Source: Pseudomonas sp. Gutcm_11s (GTDB taxonomy: Bacteria; Pseudomonadota; Gammaproteobacteria; Pseudomonadales; Pseudomonadaceae). Taken from it: a DNA stretch of 64,000 nt. Positions 47,906 to 57,618 of this stretch are shown one piece after another (the stretch's first letter is position 1; every line of letters begins with the position of its first letter). The notes beneath the pieces are model-generated. The model did not search any database. It had not been told where the DNA came from and worked only from the letters and a program-made list of their open reading frames with translations. The position numbers were made by a program, and so were the translations under genes. The DNA lies in the NCBI RefSeq assembly GCF_028649395.1, contig NZ_JAQSUW010000013.1, positions 185,757 to 249,756 of the forward strand. The letters run 5' to 3'.

Positions 47906-48865
47906 TCAGGCCACCGCCACCACGTCGAGGATGCGCTGCACTACGCGGTCCTGGTCGATACCGGCGGCTTCCGCCTCGAACGACAGGATGACGCGGTGGC
48001 GCAGCACGTCGAACAGTACCGCCTGGATGTCTTCCGGGCTGACGAAGTCGCGGCCGGCCAGCCAGGCATGCGCGCGGGCGCAGCGGTCGAGGGCGATGGT
48101 GCCGCGCGGGCTGGCGCCATAGGCAATCCACTCGGCCAGCTCGGCGTCGTGCTTGGCCGGGGTGCGGGTGGCCATCACCAGTTGCACCAGGTATTCCTCC
48201 ACGGCATCGGCCATGTACAGGCCGAGGATTTCCTGGCGGGCGGCGAAGATCGCCTGCTGGCTGACCCGGTGCTCCGGCTTGGTCTCGCCGTGCAGGGCAT
48301 CACCGCGGGCTTGGGCGAGGATCTTGCGCTCCACCGCGGCGTCCGGGAAGCCGATCTTCACGTGCATCAGGAAGCGGTCGAGCTGCGCCTCGGGCAGGGG
48401 ATAGGTGCCTTCCTGCTCGATGGGGTTCTGCGTGGCCATGACCAGGAACAGGCGCGACAGCTCGTAGGTCGAGCGGCCGACACTGACCTGGCGCTCGGCC
48501 ATGGCCTCGAGCAGGGCCGATTGCACCTTGGCCGGGGCGCGGTTGATCTCGTCCGCCAGTACCAGGTTGTGGAAGATCGGCCCCTGCTGGAACACGAAGC
48601 TGCCGGTTTCCGGACGGTAGATCTCGGTGCCGGTGATGTCGGCGGGCAGCAGGTCAGGGGTGAACTGGATACGGTGGAACTCGGCTTCCATACCCTCGGC
48701 CAGCTCCTTGATAGCCTTGGTCTTGGCCAGGCCTGGCGCGCCCTCCACCAGCAGATGGCCGTCGGCGAGCAGGGCGATCAGCAGGCGCTCGACGAGCTTT
48801 TCCTGGCCGAGGATCTGGGTCGCGAGAAATTGCCGCAGGGCGACCAGCGCTTCACGATGTTCCAT
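47906..48865 (-). CDS. moxR: MoxR-family AAA+ ATPase
   Basis: 319 aa. Walker A GAPGLAKT (42-49), Walker B LVLADEINRAP (101-111), sensor 1 in FLVMATQNPIEQEGTYPLPEAQ, and arginine finger DRFLMH. MoxR ATPases help mature metal-enzyme or surface complexes with VWA partners. The start at 48865 (MEHREALVALRQFL) has AGGAAG six bases upstream. First gene of the moxR-DUF58-DUF4381-batA-batB/C-batD operon. Confidence 0.93.
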   Translation of the reverse strand: MEHREALVALRQFLATQILGQEKLVERLLIALLADGHLLVEGAPGLAKTKAIKELAEGMEAEFHRIQFTPDLLPADITGTEIYRPETGSFVFQQGPIFHNLVLADEINRAPAKVQSALLEAMAERQVSVGRSTYELSRLFLVMATQNPIEQEGTYPLPEAQLDRFLMHVKIGFPDAAVERKILAQARGDALHGETKPEHRVSQQAIFAARQEILGLYMADAVEEYLVQLVMATRTPAKHDAELAEWIAYGASPRGTIALDRCARAHAWLAGRDFVSPEDIQAVLFDVLRHRVILSFEAEAAGIDQDRVVQRILDVVAVA

Positions 48866-48994
48866 CGAAATCTTCCTGGAGAGGGACTGACGGGGCGGTG
48901 AACTCACCCGATCGGGGCGCTAAATGTACTGCATCGCCGCTTGCCGTGCAGGCCCCGCGGCCGCGATTGCCCACTGGTTCCGCTTCGCAGCGGC

Positions 48995-49837
48995 TCATGC
49001 AGACCGCTGCATTTCACACAAGTTCTGTGCCGCCCCGGGCAGTTCGCTGGTGCAGGTCAGCAGGCTGTTGCCGGGGCGTGGACCGCGCACGTCCGGGGCG
49101 CCGAACAGGCGCACGCTCAGGTAGTAGACGAACGCCGCCGGCCACCACATGCCGGCCTCGCGCAGCATGCGGAAGAACAGCAGGTCGGCCTCGTGCTTGG
49201 CCACCGGCGCGGCGTTCAGGTACTGGTACAGCGCGTCGTGCACCAGGCTGGCGGGGTGGGTCAGGGGCCAGAACACCTCGGTCTCGCAGATCGCGCCACC
49301 ATGCAGGTGCAGCACCTTGTGCGGCTTCTCCCACCAGTCCGGCACGCCGATGATCGCCAGCCAGTAGAAGGGCACCTTGGGCGTGCAGCCGTCCCAGGCG
49401 TAGGTGGTGGGGCAGGCGAAGTCGTAGGCGACCTGCTGGCGCTGCGGGTCCGGCTGCGAGCGGCCGGGGTTGATGATCATCAGCCCGTCGTGGATCACCA
49501 GCCACTCGCCATAGAAGTAGCGCCCGGCGAACTCCGGGCAGCGGCGCAGGAAGGGCTGGTCGATGTAGTTGAGCCAGGGGCCGCAGTGGTCGCGGCTGGC
49601 GAAGCCCCACTTCTCCTCGCTGGCGGCCAGGGCCGCCGCGGCGCGGCGCAGGCGTTCGCGGCGGCCGATCCAGCGTGGCAGCAGCACGCCGATGTACACC
49701 GGCACGCCGGCCCATAGCAGCGGCGTCACCAGGTGCGGCCGCAGCCAGGCGGCCAGGCCGAGCAGGCTCAGGCCGATGGCGGTGATCAGCAGGTTGTTGA
49801 GGTTGAGCACCAGACGGCGGCGGAGCGGAGACTGCAT
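48995..49837 (-). CDS. DUF1353-domain membrane protein
   Basis: 280 aa, with two membrane helices near the N-terminus (about 15-32 and 38-52) and a C-terminal half holding KVPFYWLAIIGVPDWWEKPH and ASLVHDALYQYL, the DUF1353 signature. Known from phages and bacteria; function unknown. Start at 49837 (MQSPLRRRLVLNLNNL) chosen over a start 18 codons upstream. In P. aeruginosa a similar gene lies between moxR and gdhB (PA3069), and it is divergent from gdhB here too. Confidence 0.78.
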   Translation of the reverse strand: MQSPLRRRLVLNLNNLLITAIGLSLLGLAAWLRPHLVTPLLWAGVPVYIGVLLPRWIGRRERLRRAAAALAASEEKWGFASRDHCGPWLNYIDQPFLRRCPEFAGRYFYGEWLVIHDGLMIINPGRSQPDPQRQQVAYDFACPTTYAWDGCTPKVPFYWLAIIGVPDWWEKPHKVLHLHGGAICETEVFWPLTHPASLVHDALYQYLNAAPVAKHEADLLFFRMLREAGMWWPAAFVYYLSVRLFGAPDVRGPRPGNSLLTCTSELPGAAQNLCEMQRSA

Positions 49838-50063
49838 GGCTTCCCTTCCCGAATGCACAGAACGAAACCTTATCAGCCACGGTGCCCGCATGGCGATGAA
49901 CGAATATGTCGCGCCGCTGCAATCCGCCTGCCACGGCCTGTCGCTAAGCTTGGCGTGACCTCATGGTCGCCATGCGCCTGCCGAGTTCCGGGCATCGCCT
50001 AGACTGCTTGGAAGCCCGGAGCCGCGTGCCCCTATCGAATAACAAGTCCAGCGGAGCAACAAC

Positions 50064-53000
50064 ATGGCGTTCTTCACTGCTGCCAGCAAGGCCGACTTCC
50101 AGCACCAACTGCAAGCGGCGCTGGCCCAGCACGTCAGCGACAAGGCGCTGCCACAAGTGGCCCTGTTCGCCGAACAGTTCTTCGGCATCGTTTCCCTCGA
50201 TGAACTCACCCAGCGCCGCCTGGGCGACCTGGCCGGCTGTACGCTGTCGTCCTGGCGTCTTCTGGAACGCTTCGACGGCAAGCCGCTGGTGCGGGTGTAC
50301 AACCCGGATTACGAGAAGCATGGCTGGCAGTCCACCCACACTGCCGTGGAAGTGCTGCATGCCGACCTGCCGTTCCTGGTCGACTCGGTGCGCATGGAGC
50401 TGAACCGCCACGGCTACAGCATCCATACCCTGCAGAACAGCGTGTTCAGCGTGAAGCGCAAGAAGAACGGCGAGCTGCAGGAGATCCTCAGCAAGGGCAG
50501 CGGCGGCAAGGATGTGCAGCACGAAGCGCTGATGTACCTGGAGATCGACCGCTGCGCCAACGTCGCCGAGCTGCGTGCGCTGGAGAAGGCGATCCAGGAC
50601 GTGCTCGAAGAAGTGCGCATCGCCGTGGCGGACTTCAACCCGATGAAGGCCAAGGCCGAGCAGCTCCTGGCCTGGCTGGACAAGGCCAAGCTCAAGGTCG
50701 ATGGCGCCGAACTGGCGGAAGTGAAGACCTTCCTCGCCTGGCTGCTGGACAACCATTTCACCTTCCTCGGCTACGAGGAATTCACCGTGGTCGACGAGAA
50801 GGAGGGCGGCCATCTGGTATATGACGAGGCCTCGCTGCTCGGCCTGTCGCGTCACCTGCGCCCCGGCCTGAAGAAGGACGAGTTGCACATCGAGAAGGAA
50901 GCTGTCGACTACCTGCGCCAGCCGGTACTGCTGTCCTTCGCCAAGGCCGCCACGCCGAGCCGCGTGCACCGCCCGGCCTATCCGGACTTCGTGTCGATCC
51001 GCGAGCTGGACGCCAAGGGCAAGGTCATCAAGGAATGCCGCTTCATGGGTCTGTACACCTCGGCGGTGTATGCGCAGAGCGTCAGCCGCATCCCCTATAT
51101 CCGCCGCAAGGTGGACGAGATCGCCGAGCGCTCCGGCTTCGACCGCAAGGCGCACCTGGGCAAGGAGCTGGAGCAGGTGCTGGAAGTGCTGCCGCGCGAC
51201 GACCTGTTCCAGACCCCGGTGGACGAGCTGTTCGCCACTGCCATCGCCATCGTGCAGATCCAGGAACGCAACAAGCTGCGCCTGTTCATCCGCCGCGACC
51301 CGTACGGCCGTTTCGCCTACTGCCTGGCCTACGTGCCGCGTGACGTGTACTCCACCGAAACGCGGGTGAAGATCCAGCAGATTCTCATGGAGCGCCTGGG
51401 CGCCAGCGACTGCGAGTTCTGGACCTACTTCTCCGAGTCCGTGCTGGCGCGCGTGCAGTTCATCCTCAAGGTCGATCCGAAGAACCGCGTGCAGATCGAC
51501 CCGGCGCGTATCGAGAAGGAGGTCATCCAGGCCTGCCGCTCGTGGAAGGACGACTATGCCAGCCTGATCGTCGAGAGCTTCGGCGAGGCCCAGGGCACCA
51601 ACGTGCTGGCCGATTTCCCGAAAGGCTTCCCGGCCGGCTACACCGAGCGCTTCGCCCCGCATTCGGCGGTGGTCGACATGCAGCATCTGCTCAGCCTGTC
51701 TGACGAGCGCCCGCTGGTAATGAGCTTCTACCAGCCGCTGACCCAGGGCGAGCAGGAACTGCACTGCAAGCTGTACCACGCCGACACGCCGCTACCGCTG
51801 TCCGACGTGCTGCCGATCCTGGAGAACCTCGGCCTGCGCGTGCTCGGCGAATTCCCCTACAAACTGCGTAGCGCCGCCGGCCGCGAGTTCTGGATTCACG
51901 ATTTCGCCTTCACCACCGCCGAGGGCGTGGACGTCGATATCCAGGAGCTCAACGAGACCCTGCAGGATGCGTTCGTGCGCATCGTCGAGGGTGCCGCCGA
52001 GAACGACGGCTTCAACCGCCTGGTACTGACCGCCGCCATGCCCTGGCGCGACGTGGCGCTGCTGCGTGCCTACGCGCGCTACCTCAAGCAGATCCGCCTG
52101 GGCTTCGACCTCGGCTACATCGCCGCGACCCTGGTCAACCACGCCGACATCGCCAAGGAGCTGGTGCGCCTGTTCCGCACCCGCTTCTACCTGGCGCGCA
52201 AGCTGTCCGCCGAGGACCTGGAAGACAAGCAGCAGAAGCTCGAGCAGGCCATCCTCAACGCGCTGGACAACGTCGCTGTGCTCAACGAGGACCGCATCCT
52301 GCGGCGCTACCTGGACCTGATCAAGGCCACCCTGCGCACCAACTTCTTCCAGAACGGTGCCGACGGCCAGCCCAAGCACTACTTCAGCTTCAAGCTCAGC
52401 CCGCGGGCGATCCCGGAGATCCCGCGGCCGGTGCCGAAGTTCGAGATCTTCGTCTACTGCCCGCGCGTCGAGGGCGTGCACCTGCGCTTCGGCGACGTGG
52501 CCCGTGGCGGCCTGCGTTGGTCCGACCGCGAGGAAGACTTCCGCACCGAGGTGCTCGGCCTGGTCAAGGCGCAGCAGGTGAAAAATGCGGTGATCGTGCC
52601 GATGGGCGCCAAGGGCGGCTTCATTCCGCGCAAGATGCCGGTGGGTGCCAACCGCGACGAGGTGCTGGCCGAGGGCATCGCCTGCTACCGCATCTTCATC
52701 AGCGGTCTGCTCGACATCACCGACAACCTCAAGGAAGGCAAGGTGGTGCCGCCCGAGGGCGTGGTACGCCACGACCCGGATGACCCCTACCTGGTGGTGG
52801 CGGCGGACAAGGGCACCGCGACCTTCTCCGACATCGCCAACGGCATCGCCCTGGACTACGGCTTCTGGCTCGGCGATGCGTTCGCCTCCGGCGGCTCGGC
52901 CGGCTACGACCACAAGGGCATGGGCATCACCGCCAAGGGCGGCTGGGTCTCGGTGCAGCGTCACTTCCGTGAGCGCGGCATCGACGTGCAGAAGGACGCG

Positions 53001-54923
53001 ACCACGGTGATCGGCATCGGCGACATGGCCGGCGACGTGTTCGGCAACGGCCTGCTGCTGTCGGACCAGCTGCAGATGGTCGCCGCCTTCAACCACATGC
53101 ACATCTTCATCGACCCGAATCCGGACGCGGCGAAGAGCTTCGCCGAGCGCCAGCGCATGTTTGCCCTGCCGCGCTCGTCCTGGGCCGACTACGACGCCAA
53201 GCTGATCTCCGAGGGCGGCGGCATCTTCCTGCGCAGCGCCAAGAGCATCGCCATCAGCCCGCAGATGAAGGAACGCTTCGACATCGCCGCCGACAAGCTG
53301 GCGCCCACCGAGCTGATCAACGCGCTGCTCAAAGCGCCGGTCGACCTGCTGTGGAACGGCGGCATCGGCACCTATGTGAAATCGAGCCGCGAGACCCACG
53401 CCGACGTCGGCGACAAGGCCAACGACGGCCTGCGGGTCAACGGCAATGAACTGCGCGCCAAGGTGGTGGGCGAGGGCGGCAACCTCGGCATGACCCAGCT
53501 GGGCCGCGTCGAGTACGGCCTCAACGGCGGTGCCAGCAACACCGACTTCATCGACAACGCCGGTGGCGTGGACTGCTCCGACCACGAGGTGAACATCAAG
53601 ATCCTGCTCGGCGAGATCGTCGCCGCCGGTGACATGACCGGCAAGCAGCGCAACAAGCTGCTGGCCGACATGACCGACGACGTCGGCAACCTGGTGCTGG
53701 GCAACAACTACAAGCAGACCCAGGCCCTGTCCCTGGCCGAGCGCCGCGCCCGCGAGCGCCTGCCAGAGTACAAGCGCCTGATGGCGGCGCTGGAGGCGGC
53801 CGGCAAGCTGGACCGCGCGCTGGAGTTCCTGCCCACCGACGACGAGCTCAACGAGCGCGCCGCCAATGGCCGCGGCCTGACCCGGCCGGAGCTGTCGGTG
53901 CTGATCTCCTACAGCAAGATCGACCTCAAGGAAGCGCTGCTGAAATCCCTGGTGCCGGACGACGACTACCTGGCCCGCGAGATGGAAACCGCCTTCCCGG
54001 CGCAGCTGACCAAGAAGTTCGGCGAAGCGATGCGCCGTCACCGCCTGAAGCGCGAGATCGTCAGCACGCAGATCGCCAACGACCTGGTCAACCACATGGG
54101 CATCACCTTCGTGCAGCGCCTGAAGGAGTCCACCGGCATGAGCGCGGCCAACGTCGCCGGCGCCTACGTCATCGTGCGCGACGTGTTCCGCCTGCCGCAC
54201 TGGTGGAAGCAGATCGAGGCGCTGGACTACAAGGTGCCGGCCGAGCTGCAGCTGCAGCTGATGGACGAGCTGATGCGCCTGGGCCGTCGCGCCACCCGCT
54301 GGTTCCTGCGCAGCCGTCGCGACGACCTCGACGCCGCCCGCGACGTTGGCCACTTCGCCCCGCGCGTGGCCGAGCTGGCCGGGCGCCTGGATGAGCTGCT
54401 CGAAGGCCCGGCCCGCGAGCAGTGGCTGGCGCGCTACCAGAGCTTCGTCGAGGCCGGCGCACCGGAGGAACTGGCCCGCGTGGTCGCTGGCACCAGCCAC
54501 CTGTACACCCTGCTGCCAATCATCGAAGCGGCCGACGTCGCTGGCAAGGATGCCAGCGAAGTGGCCACCGCCTACTTCGCCGTCGGCGGCGCGCTGGAGC
54601 TGTCGTGGTACCTGCAGCAGATCACCTCGCTGCCGGTGGAGAACAACTGGCAGGCCCTGGCCCGCGAGGCGTTCCGCGACGACCTGGACTGGCAGCAGCG
54701 GGCGATCACCATTGCCGTGCTGCAGATGGCCGAGGGGCCGAAGGACATCGAGGAGCGGGTCAGCTTCTGGCTGGAGCAGCACCGCACCCTGGTGCAGCGC
54801 TGGCTGGCGATGCTCGCCGAGCTGCGTGCGGCCACCGGCACCGACTACGCCATGTACACCGTGGCCAGTCGCGAGCTGATGGACCTGGCGCAGAGCGACA
54901 AGCAAGGGGTGTGCATCCCCTGA
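50064..54923 (+). CDS. gdhB: NAD-specific glutamate dehydrogenase, large type
   Basis: 1619 aa, the 180-kDa class (L-GDH) that deaminates glutamate to 2-oxoglutarate and ammonium, mainly catabolic. The N-terminal half (about 1-700) holds ACT-like regulatory domains. The catalytic domain (about 720-1220) has DVARGGLRWSDREEDFRTE, VPMGAKGGF, and the NAD-binding region with GIGDMAGDVFGNG. A helical C-terminal region follows. Length agrees with P. aeruginosa GdhB. It is known to be allosterically controlled by arginine and citrate. ATG start after GCGGAGCAAC. Confidence 0.97.
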   Translation: MAFFTAASKADFQHQLQAALAQHVSDKALPQVALFAEQFFGIVSLDELTQRRLGDLAGCTLSSWRLLERFDGKPLVRVYNPDYEKHGWQSTHTAVEVLHADLPFLVDSVRMELNRHGYSIHTLQNSVFSVKRKKNGELQEILSKGSGGKDVQHEALMYLEIDRCANVAELRALEKAIQDVLEEVRIAVADFNPMKAKAEQLLAWLDKAKLKVDGAELAEVKTFLAWLLDNHFTFLGYEEFTVVDEKEGGHLVYDEASLLGLSRHLRPGLKKDELHIEKEAVDYLRQPVLLSFAKAATPSRVHRPAYPDFVSIRELDAKGKVIKECRFMGLYTSAVYAQSVSRIPYIRRKVDEIAERSGFDRKAHLGKELEQVLEVLPRDDLFQTPVDELFATAIAIVQIQERNKLRLFIRRDPYGRFAYCLAYVPRDVYSTETRVKIQQILMERLGASDCEFWTYFSESVLARVQFILKVDPKNRVQIDPARIEKEVIQACRSWKDDYASLIVESFGEAQGTNVLADFPKGFPAGYTERFAPHSAVVDMQHLLSLSDERPLVMSFYQPLTQGEQELHCKLYHADTPLPLSDVLPILENLGLRVLGEFPYKLRSAAGREFWIHDFAFTTAEGVDVDIQELNETLQDAFVRIVEGAAENDGFNRLVLTAAMPWRDVALLRAYARYLKQIRLGFDLGYIAATLVNHADIAKELVRLFRTRFYLARKLSAEDLEDKQQKLEQAILNALDNVAVLNEDRILRRYLDLIKATLRTNFFQNGADGQPKHYFSFKLSPRAIPEIPRPVPKFEIFVYCPRVEGVHLRFGDVARGGLRWSDREEDFRTEVLGLVKAQQVKNAVIVPMGAKGGFIPRKMPVGANRDEVLAEGIACYRIFISGLLDITDNLKEGKVVPPEGVVRHDPDDPYLVVAADKGTATFSDIANGIALDYGFWLGDAFASGGSAGYDHKGMGITAKGGWVSVQRHFRERGIDVQKDATTVIGIGDMAGDVFGNGLLLSDQLQMVAAFNHMHIFIDPNPDAAKSFAERQRMFALPRSSWADYDAKLISEGGGIFLRSAKSIAISPQMKERFDIAADKLAPTELINALLKAPVDLLWNGGIGTYVKSSRETHADVGDKANDGLRVNGNELRAKVVGEGGNLGMTQLGRVEYGLNGGASNTDFIDNAGGVDCSDHEVNIKILLGEIVAAGDMTGKQRNKLLADMTDDVGNLVLGNNYKQTQALSLAERRARERLPEYKRLMAALEAAGKLDRALEFLPTDDELNERAANGRGLTRPELSVLISYSKIDLKEALLKSLVPDDDYLAREMETAFPAQLTKKFGEAMRRHRLKREIVSTQIANDLVNHMGITFVQRLKESTGMSAANVAGAYVIVRDVFRLPHWWKQIEALDYKVPAELQLQLMDELMRLGRRATRWFLRSRRDDLDAARDVGHFAPRVAELAGRLDELLEGPAREQWLARYQSFVEAGAPEELARVVAGTSHLYTLLPIIEAADVAGKDASEVATAYFAVGGALELSWYLQQITSLPVENNWQALAREAFRDDLDWQQRAITIAVLQMAEGPKDIEERVSFWLEQHRTLVQRWLAMLAELRAATGTDYAMYTVASRELMDLAQSDKQGVCIP

Positions 54924-55086
54924 TGGACCGGGCGCCGCAGGATGTCTGGCCGCGCTTTGCGCTCAGCCATCCTGGCGGCACCAATCCGCCCGAGAGGGAA
55001 TTCGAGCCGGCACTAGCCGGTCATCTTCGCCTCGGTTAGCCTGCTCGAAAAAATAAGTTCGTAAGACGGGGGAGGGCTCGGTGTTT

Positions 55087-55101
55087 CGGCACGGGCCTTG
55101 C
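55087..55101 (+). promoter_or_regulatory. Sigma54 (RpoN) promoter for the GATase gene
   Basis: CGGCACGGGCCTTGC: the -24 GG and -12 GC are separated by exactly ten bases. It differs from the TGGCAC-N5-TTGC consensus only at the first base. A perfect CTTGCC-TT-GGCAAG palindrome (55097-55110) overlaps the -12 element. Start point about 55112, 18 bases before the ATG. Confidence 0.72.
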
Positions 55102-55129
55102 CTTGGCAAGCGGACAACGGAGAGTAGTC

Positions 55130-55855
55130 ATGACCGACATTCTGATTCTGACGCACGTCGATTTTTGTGCTCCGGGCCACCTCGCCACCGTTCTGGAAGA
55201 GCAGGGCCTCGACTTCACCGTATTGCGCACCGACCTCAACGAACTCGACGGCTATGACCTGGATCGCCCCCGCGCGGTGGCGGTGATGGGCGGGCCGATG
55301 AGCGTCAACGACGATCTGCCCTGGATCAGGGCGGAGATCGATGCGCTGCGTCATTTCATTCGTCGTGACATTCCCATCATCGGCCATTGCCTGGGCGGCC
55401 AGCTGATCGCCCGCGCGCTGGGCGCCTCGGTGCATCGCATGCCCTATACCGAGGTGGGCTGGCAGCCGCTGGTGCGGCGCGATGTCGGCAACCCCTGGTT
55501 GGCGCACCTGCCGCGCGAGTTCCCGGTCTACCAGTGGCACAGCGATACCTTCGACCTGCCGACCGGTGCCGAGTGGCTGCTGTCCAGCCCCTGGTGTCCG
55601 AACCAGGCCTTCGCCTGGGGTGACAAGGTGCTGGCCCTGCAGGGTCATCCGGAAGTCACCGAGGGCCTGGTGCGCTGGTGGCTGCAGGACTGGGCGCACC
55701 TGCTCGACGAGACCCAGGCCAGCCAGCAGGGCCTGCGCCAGATGCTCGCCGACCTGCCGCTGCGCATCGAGTCGCTGAACAAGGTCGCCGAGGGCTTCTA
55801 TCGCCACTGGCTGAACCTGGCGTTCGGCGAGCCGGCGGTGGCCCAGGCGGTCTGA
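55130..55855 (+). CDS. Class I glutamine amidotransferase (GuaA-like/YfeJ type)
   Basis: 241 aa, a stand-alone GATase1 domain. Nucleophile Cys87 in GHCLGGQ, with His173 and Glu175 in LQGHPE, so the catalytic triad is intact. The C-terminus carries a helical extension of about 60 residues. Such proteins are annotated as GMP synthase-like amidotransferases or gamma-glutamyl peptidases; no synthetase domain is attached. It is preceded by a sigma54 promoter and located after gdhB, which suggests a role in nitrogen recovery. Start MTDILILTHVDFCAPGH. Confidence 0.88.
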   Translation: MTDILILTHVDFCAPGHLATVLEEQGLDFTVLRTDLNELDGYDLDRPRAVAVMGGPMSVNDDLPWIRAEIDALRHFIRRDIPIIGHCLGGQLIARALGASVHRMPYTEVGWQPLVRRDVGNPWLAHLPREFPVYQWHSDTFDLPTGAEWLLSSPWCPNQAFAWGDKVLALQGHPEVTEGLVRWWLQDWAHLLDETQASQQGLRQMLADLPLRIESLNKVAEGFYRHWLNLAFGEPAVAQAV

Positions 55856-55864
55856 ACCGCCCAT

Positions 55865-55892
55865 AAAAAAGGCCGCCCGAAATGGGGCGGCC
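55865..55892 (-). terminator. Terminator-like hairpin facing the minus strand
   Basis: GGCCGCCC-GAAATG-GGGCGGCC (55871-55892) is preceded on the plus strand by six A, so the T run follows it only on the minus strand. There is no known minus-strand gene upstream of it. Confidence 0.6.
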
Positions 55893-56156
55893 ACAGGAGT
55901 GATCGGCAAGAAGGGGAGCGCCGATCTCGCGGAGCGACGGGCCTGATGCAGCCACCGCTCCGATGCCGCGCAGTCTGCCCAGCCGCGCACCGCGCGGGAA
56001 ATCGAACCTGGCTATCCCCTCCATAGAAGCCCCGCTGCGCGAAACCTGCCATGCCTTGGGGCGAGCGTCCCAAATGGCAGCTGAAATGCGCCCCAAGCTG
56101 GTGCGTTAAGCGTTTCGCTTTTATTCAACTCATTGAAAATAAACAATAAAATTTCG
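55893..56156. other. Intergenic region before the ATP-grasp operon
   Basis: 264 bases with no convincing gene. It is GC-rich up to about 56100 and A+T-rich (about 56118-56155) just before the -24/-12 promoter, as is common where IHF bends DNA between activator and RpoN holoenzyme. TGCGCC and GGTGCG half-sites (56087-56105) recall NtrC sites but their spacing is off by two. Confidence 0.4.
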
Positions 56157-56171
56157 TGGCACGGCCCTTGC
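56157..56171 (+). promoter_or_regulatory. Sigma54 (RpoN) promoter for the ATP-grasp operon
   Basis: TGGCACGGCCCTTGC matches the -24/-12 consensus TGGCAC-N5-TTGC completely. Start point about 56182, 25 bases before the ATG at 56207. It is 14/15 similar in form to the promoter at 55087. Confidence 0.85.
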
Positions 56172-56206
56172 GATGACTCTTCTGTCCGGGTGACAAGGAG
56201 TACGGC

Positions 56207-57616
56207 ATGGCCCGCACCTTCTACGATGAGATGTACGACGCGAGCGGCGCAGTCCGCCCGCACTATCGGGAATTCGCCCGCTGGTTGGCGGATACCCCCG
56301 AGGAGCTTCTGGCCCAGCGCCGCCGTGAAGCCGACCTGCTGTTCCACCGCGCAGGTATCACCTTCACCCTCTACGGGGACGAGCAGGGCACCGAGCGCCT
56401 GATCCCTTTCGACACGATTCCCCGCAGCATTCCCGCCAGCGAGTGGCGCATCGTCGAGTCCGGCTGCATCCAGCGGGTCAAGGCGCTGAACATGTTCCTC
56501 GCCGACCTCTACCACGAGCAGCGCATTCTCAAGGCCGGCATCATCCCGGCCGAGCAGGTGCTGGCCAACGAGGGCTACCAGCTGGCGATGCAGGGCCTCG
56601 ACCTGCACCGCGACATTTACGCCCACATCGCCGGCGTCGACCTGGTGCGCGACGGCGACGGCAGCTTCTACGTGCTGGAAGACAACCTGCGTACTCCGAG
56701 CGGCGTCAGCTACATGCTCGAAGACCGCAAGATGATGATGCGCCTGTTCCCCGAGCTGTTCTCCCTGCAGCGTGTGGCGCCCATCGACCACTACCCGAGC
56801 CTGCTGCTGGACACGCTGAAAAGCTCCAGCCCGATCGATAATCCGGCCGTGGTGGTACTCACCCCGGGCCGCTTCAACAGCGCCTACTTCGAGCACGCCT
56901 TCCTCGCCCGCGAGATGGGCGTAGAGCTGGTCGAGGGCGCCGACCTGTTCGTTCGCGACGACAAGGTGTTCATGCGGACCACCTCCGGCCCGCAGCCGGT
57001 GGACGTGATCTACCGCCGCCTGGACGACGCCTTCCTCGACCCGCTGGCCTTCAACCCGGACTCCATGCTCGGCGTGCCTGGCCTACTGGCCGCCTACCGC
57101 AGCGGCAACGTGGTGTTGGCCAACGCAGTCGGCACCGGGGTGGCGGACGACAAGTCGATCTACCCCTACGTCGGCGAGATGATCCGCTTCTACCTGGACG
57201 AGGAGCCGATCCTCAAGAACGTACCCACCTGGCAGTGCCGCAAGCCCGAGGAGCTGTCCCACGTGCTGGCCAACCTGCCCGAGCTGGTGGTCAAGGAAAC
57301 CCAGGGCTCCGGCGGCTACGGCATGCTGGTCGGCCCGGCCGCCACCAAGGCCGAGATCGAGGCCTTCCGCGAACGCCTGAAAGCGCGGCCGGAGGCCTAC
57401 ATCGCCCAGCCTACCCTGAGCCTGTCGACCTGCCCGACCTTCGTCGAGAAGGGCATCGCGCCGCGCCATATCGACCTGCGCCCGTTCGTGCTGTCCGGCC
57501 GCGAGACCCGCCTGGTGCCTGGTGGCCTGACCCGTGTGGCGCTGCGTGAGGGCTCGCTGGTGGTCAACTCGTCCCAGGGCGGCGGCACCAAGGACACCTG
57601 GGTGGTAGAGGACTGA
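56207..57616 (+). CDS. Circularly permuted ATP-grasp protein (DUF404/DUF407)
   Basis: 469 aa. It contains the typical CP-ATP-grasp blocks: the N-terminal EMYDASGAVRPHYREFARWL, then LEDNLRTPSGVSYMLEDR, VKETQGSGGYGMLVGP and the C-terminal ETRLVPGGLTRVAL. This family resembles glutathionylspermidine synthetase and is presumed to form amide bonds on a peptide or small molecule with ATP. It is first of three coupled genes with alpha-E and transglutaminase partners. Substrate unknown. Confidence 0.9.
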   Translation: MARTFYDEMYDASGAVRPHYREFARWLADTPEELLAQRRREADLLFHRAGITFTLYGDEQGTERLIPFDTIPRSIPASEWRIVESGCIQRVKALNMFLADLYHEQRILKAGIIPAEQVLANEGYQLAMQGLDLHRDIYAHIAGVDLVRDGDGSFYVLEDNLRTPSGVSYMLEDRKMMMRLFPELFSLQRVAPIDHYPSLLLDTLKSSSPIDNPAVVVLTPGRFNSAYFEHAFLAREMGVELVEGADLFVRDDKVFMRTTSGPQPVDVIYRRLDDAFLDPLAFNPDSMLGVPGLLAAYRSGNVVLANAVGTGVADDKSIYPYVGEMIRFYLDEEPILKNVPTWQCRKPEELSHVLANLPELVVKETQGSGGYGMLVGPAATKAEIEAFRERLKARPEAYIAQPTLSLSTCPTFVEKGIAPRHIDLRPFVLSGRETRLVPGGLTRVALREGSLVVNSSQGGGTKDTWVVED

Positions 57617-57618
57617 GC

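Noticed and set aside
51792..54905. A 1037-aa minus-strand open frame opposite gdhB
   Set aside because: Shadow of the real gdhB frame. The product is rich in His, Gln, Val and Leu, as is typical of antisense frames in GC-rich genes.
56087..56105. TGCGCC-N7-GGTGCG as an NtrC binding site
   Set aside because: Half-sites look right, but the spacer is two bases longer than in known sites. Kept only as a remark.
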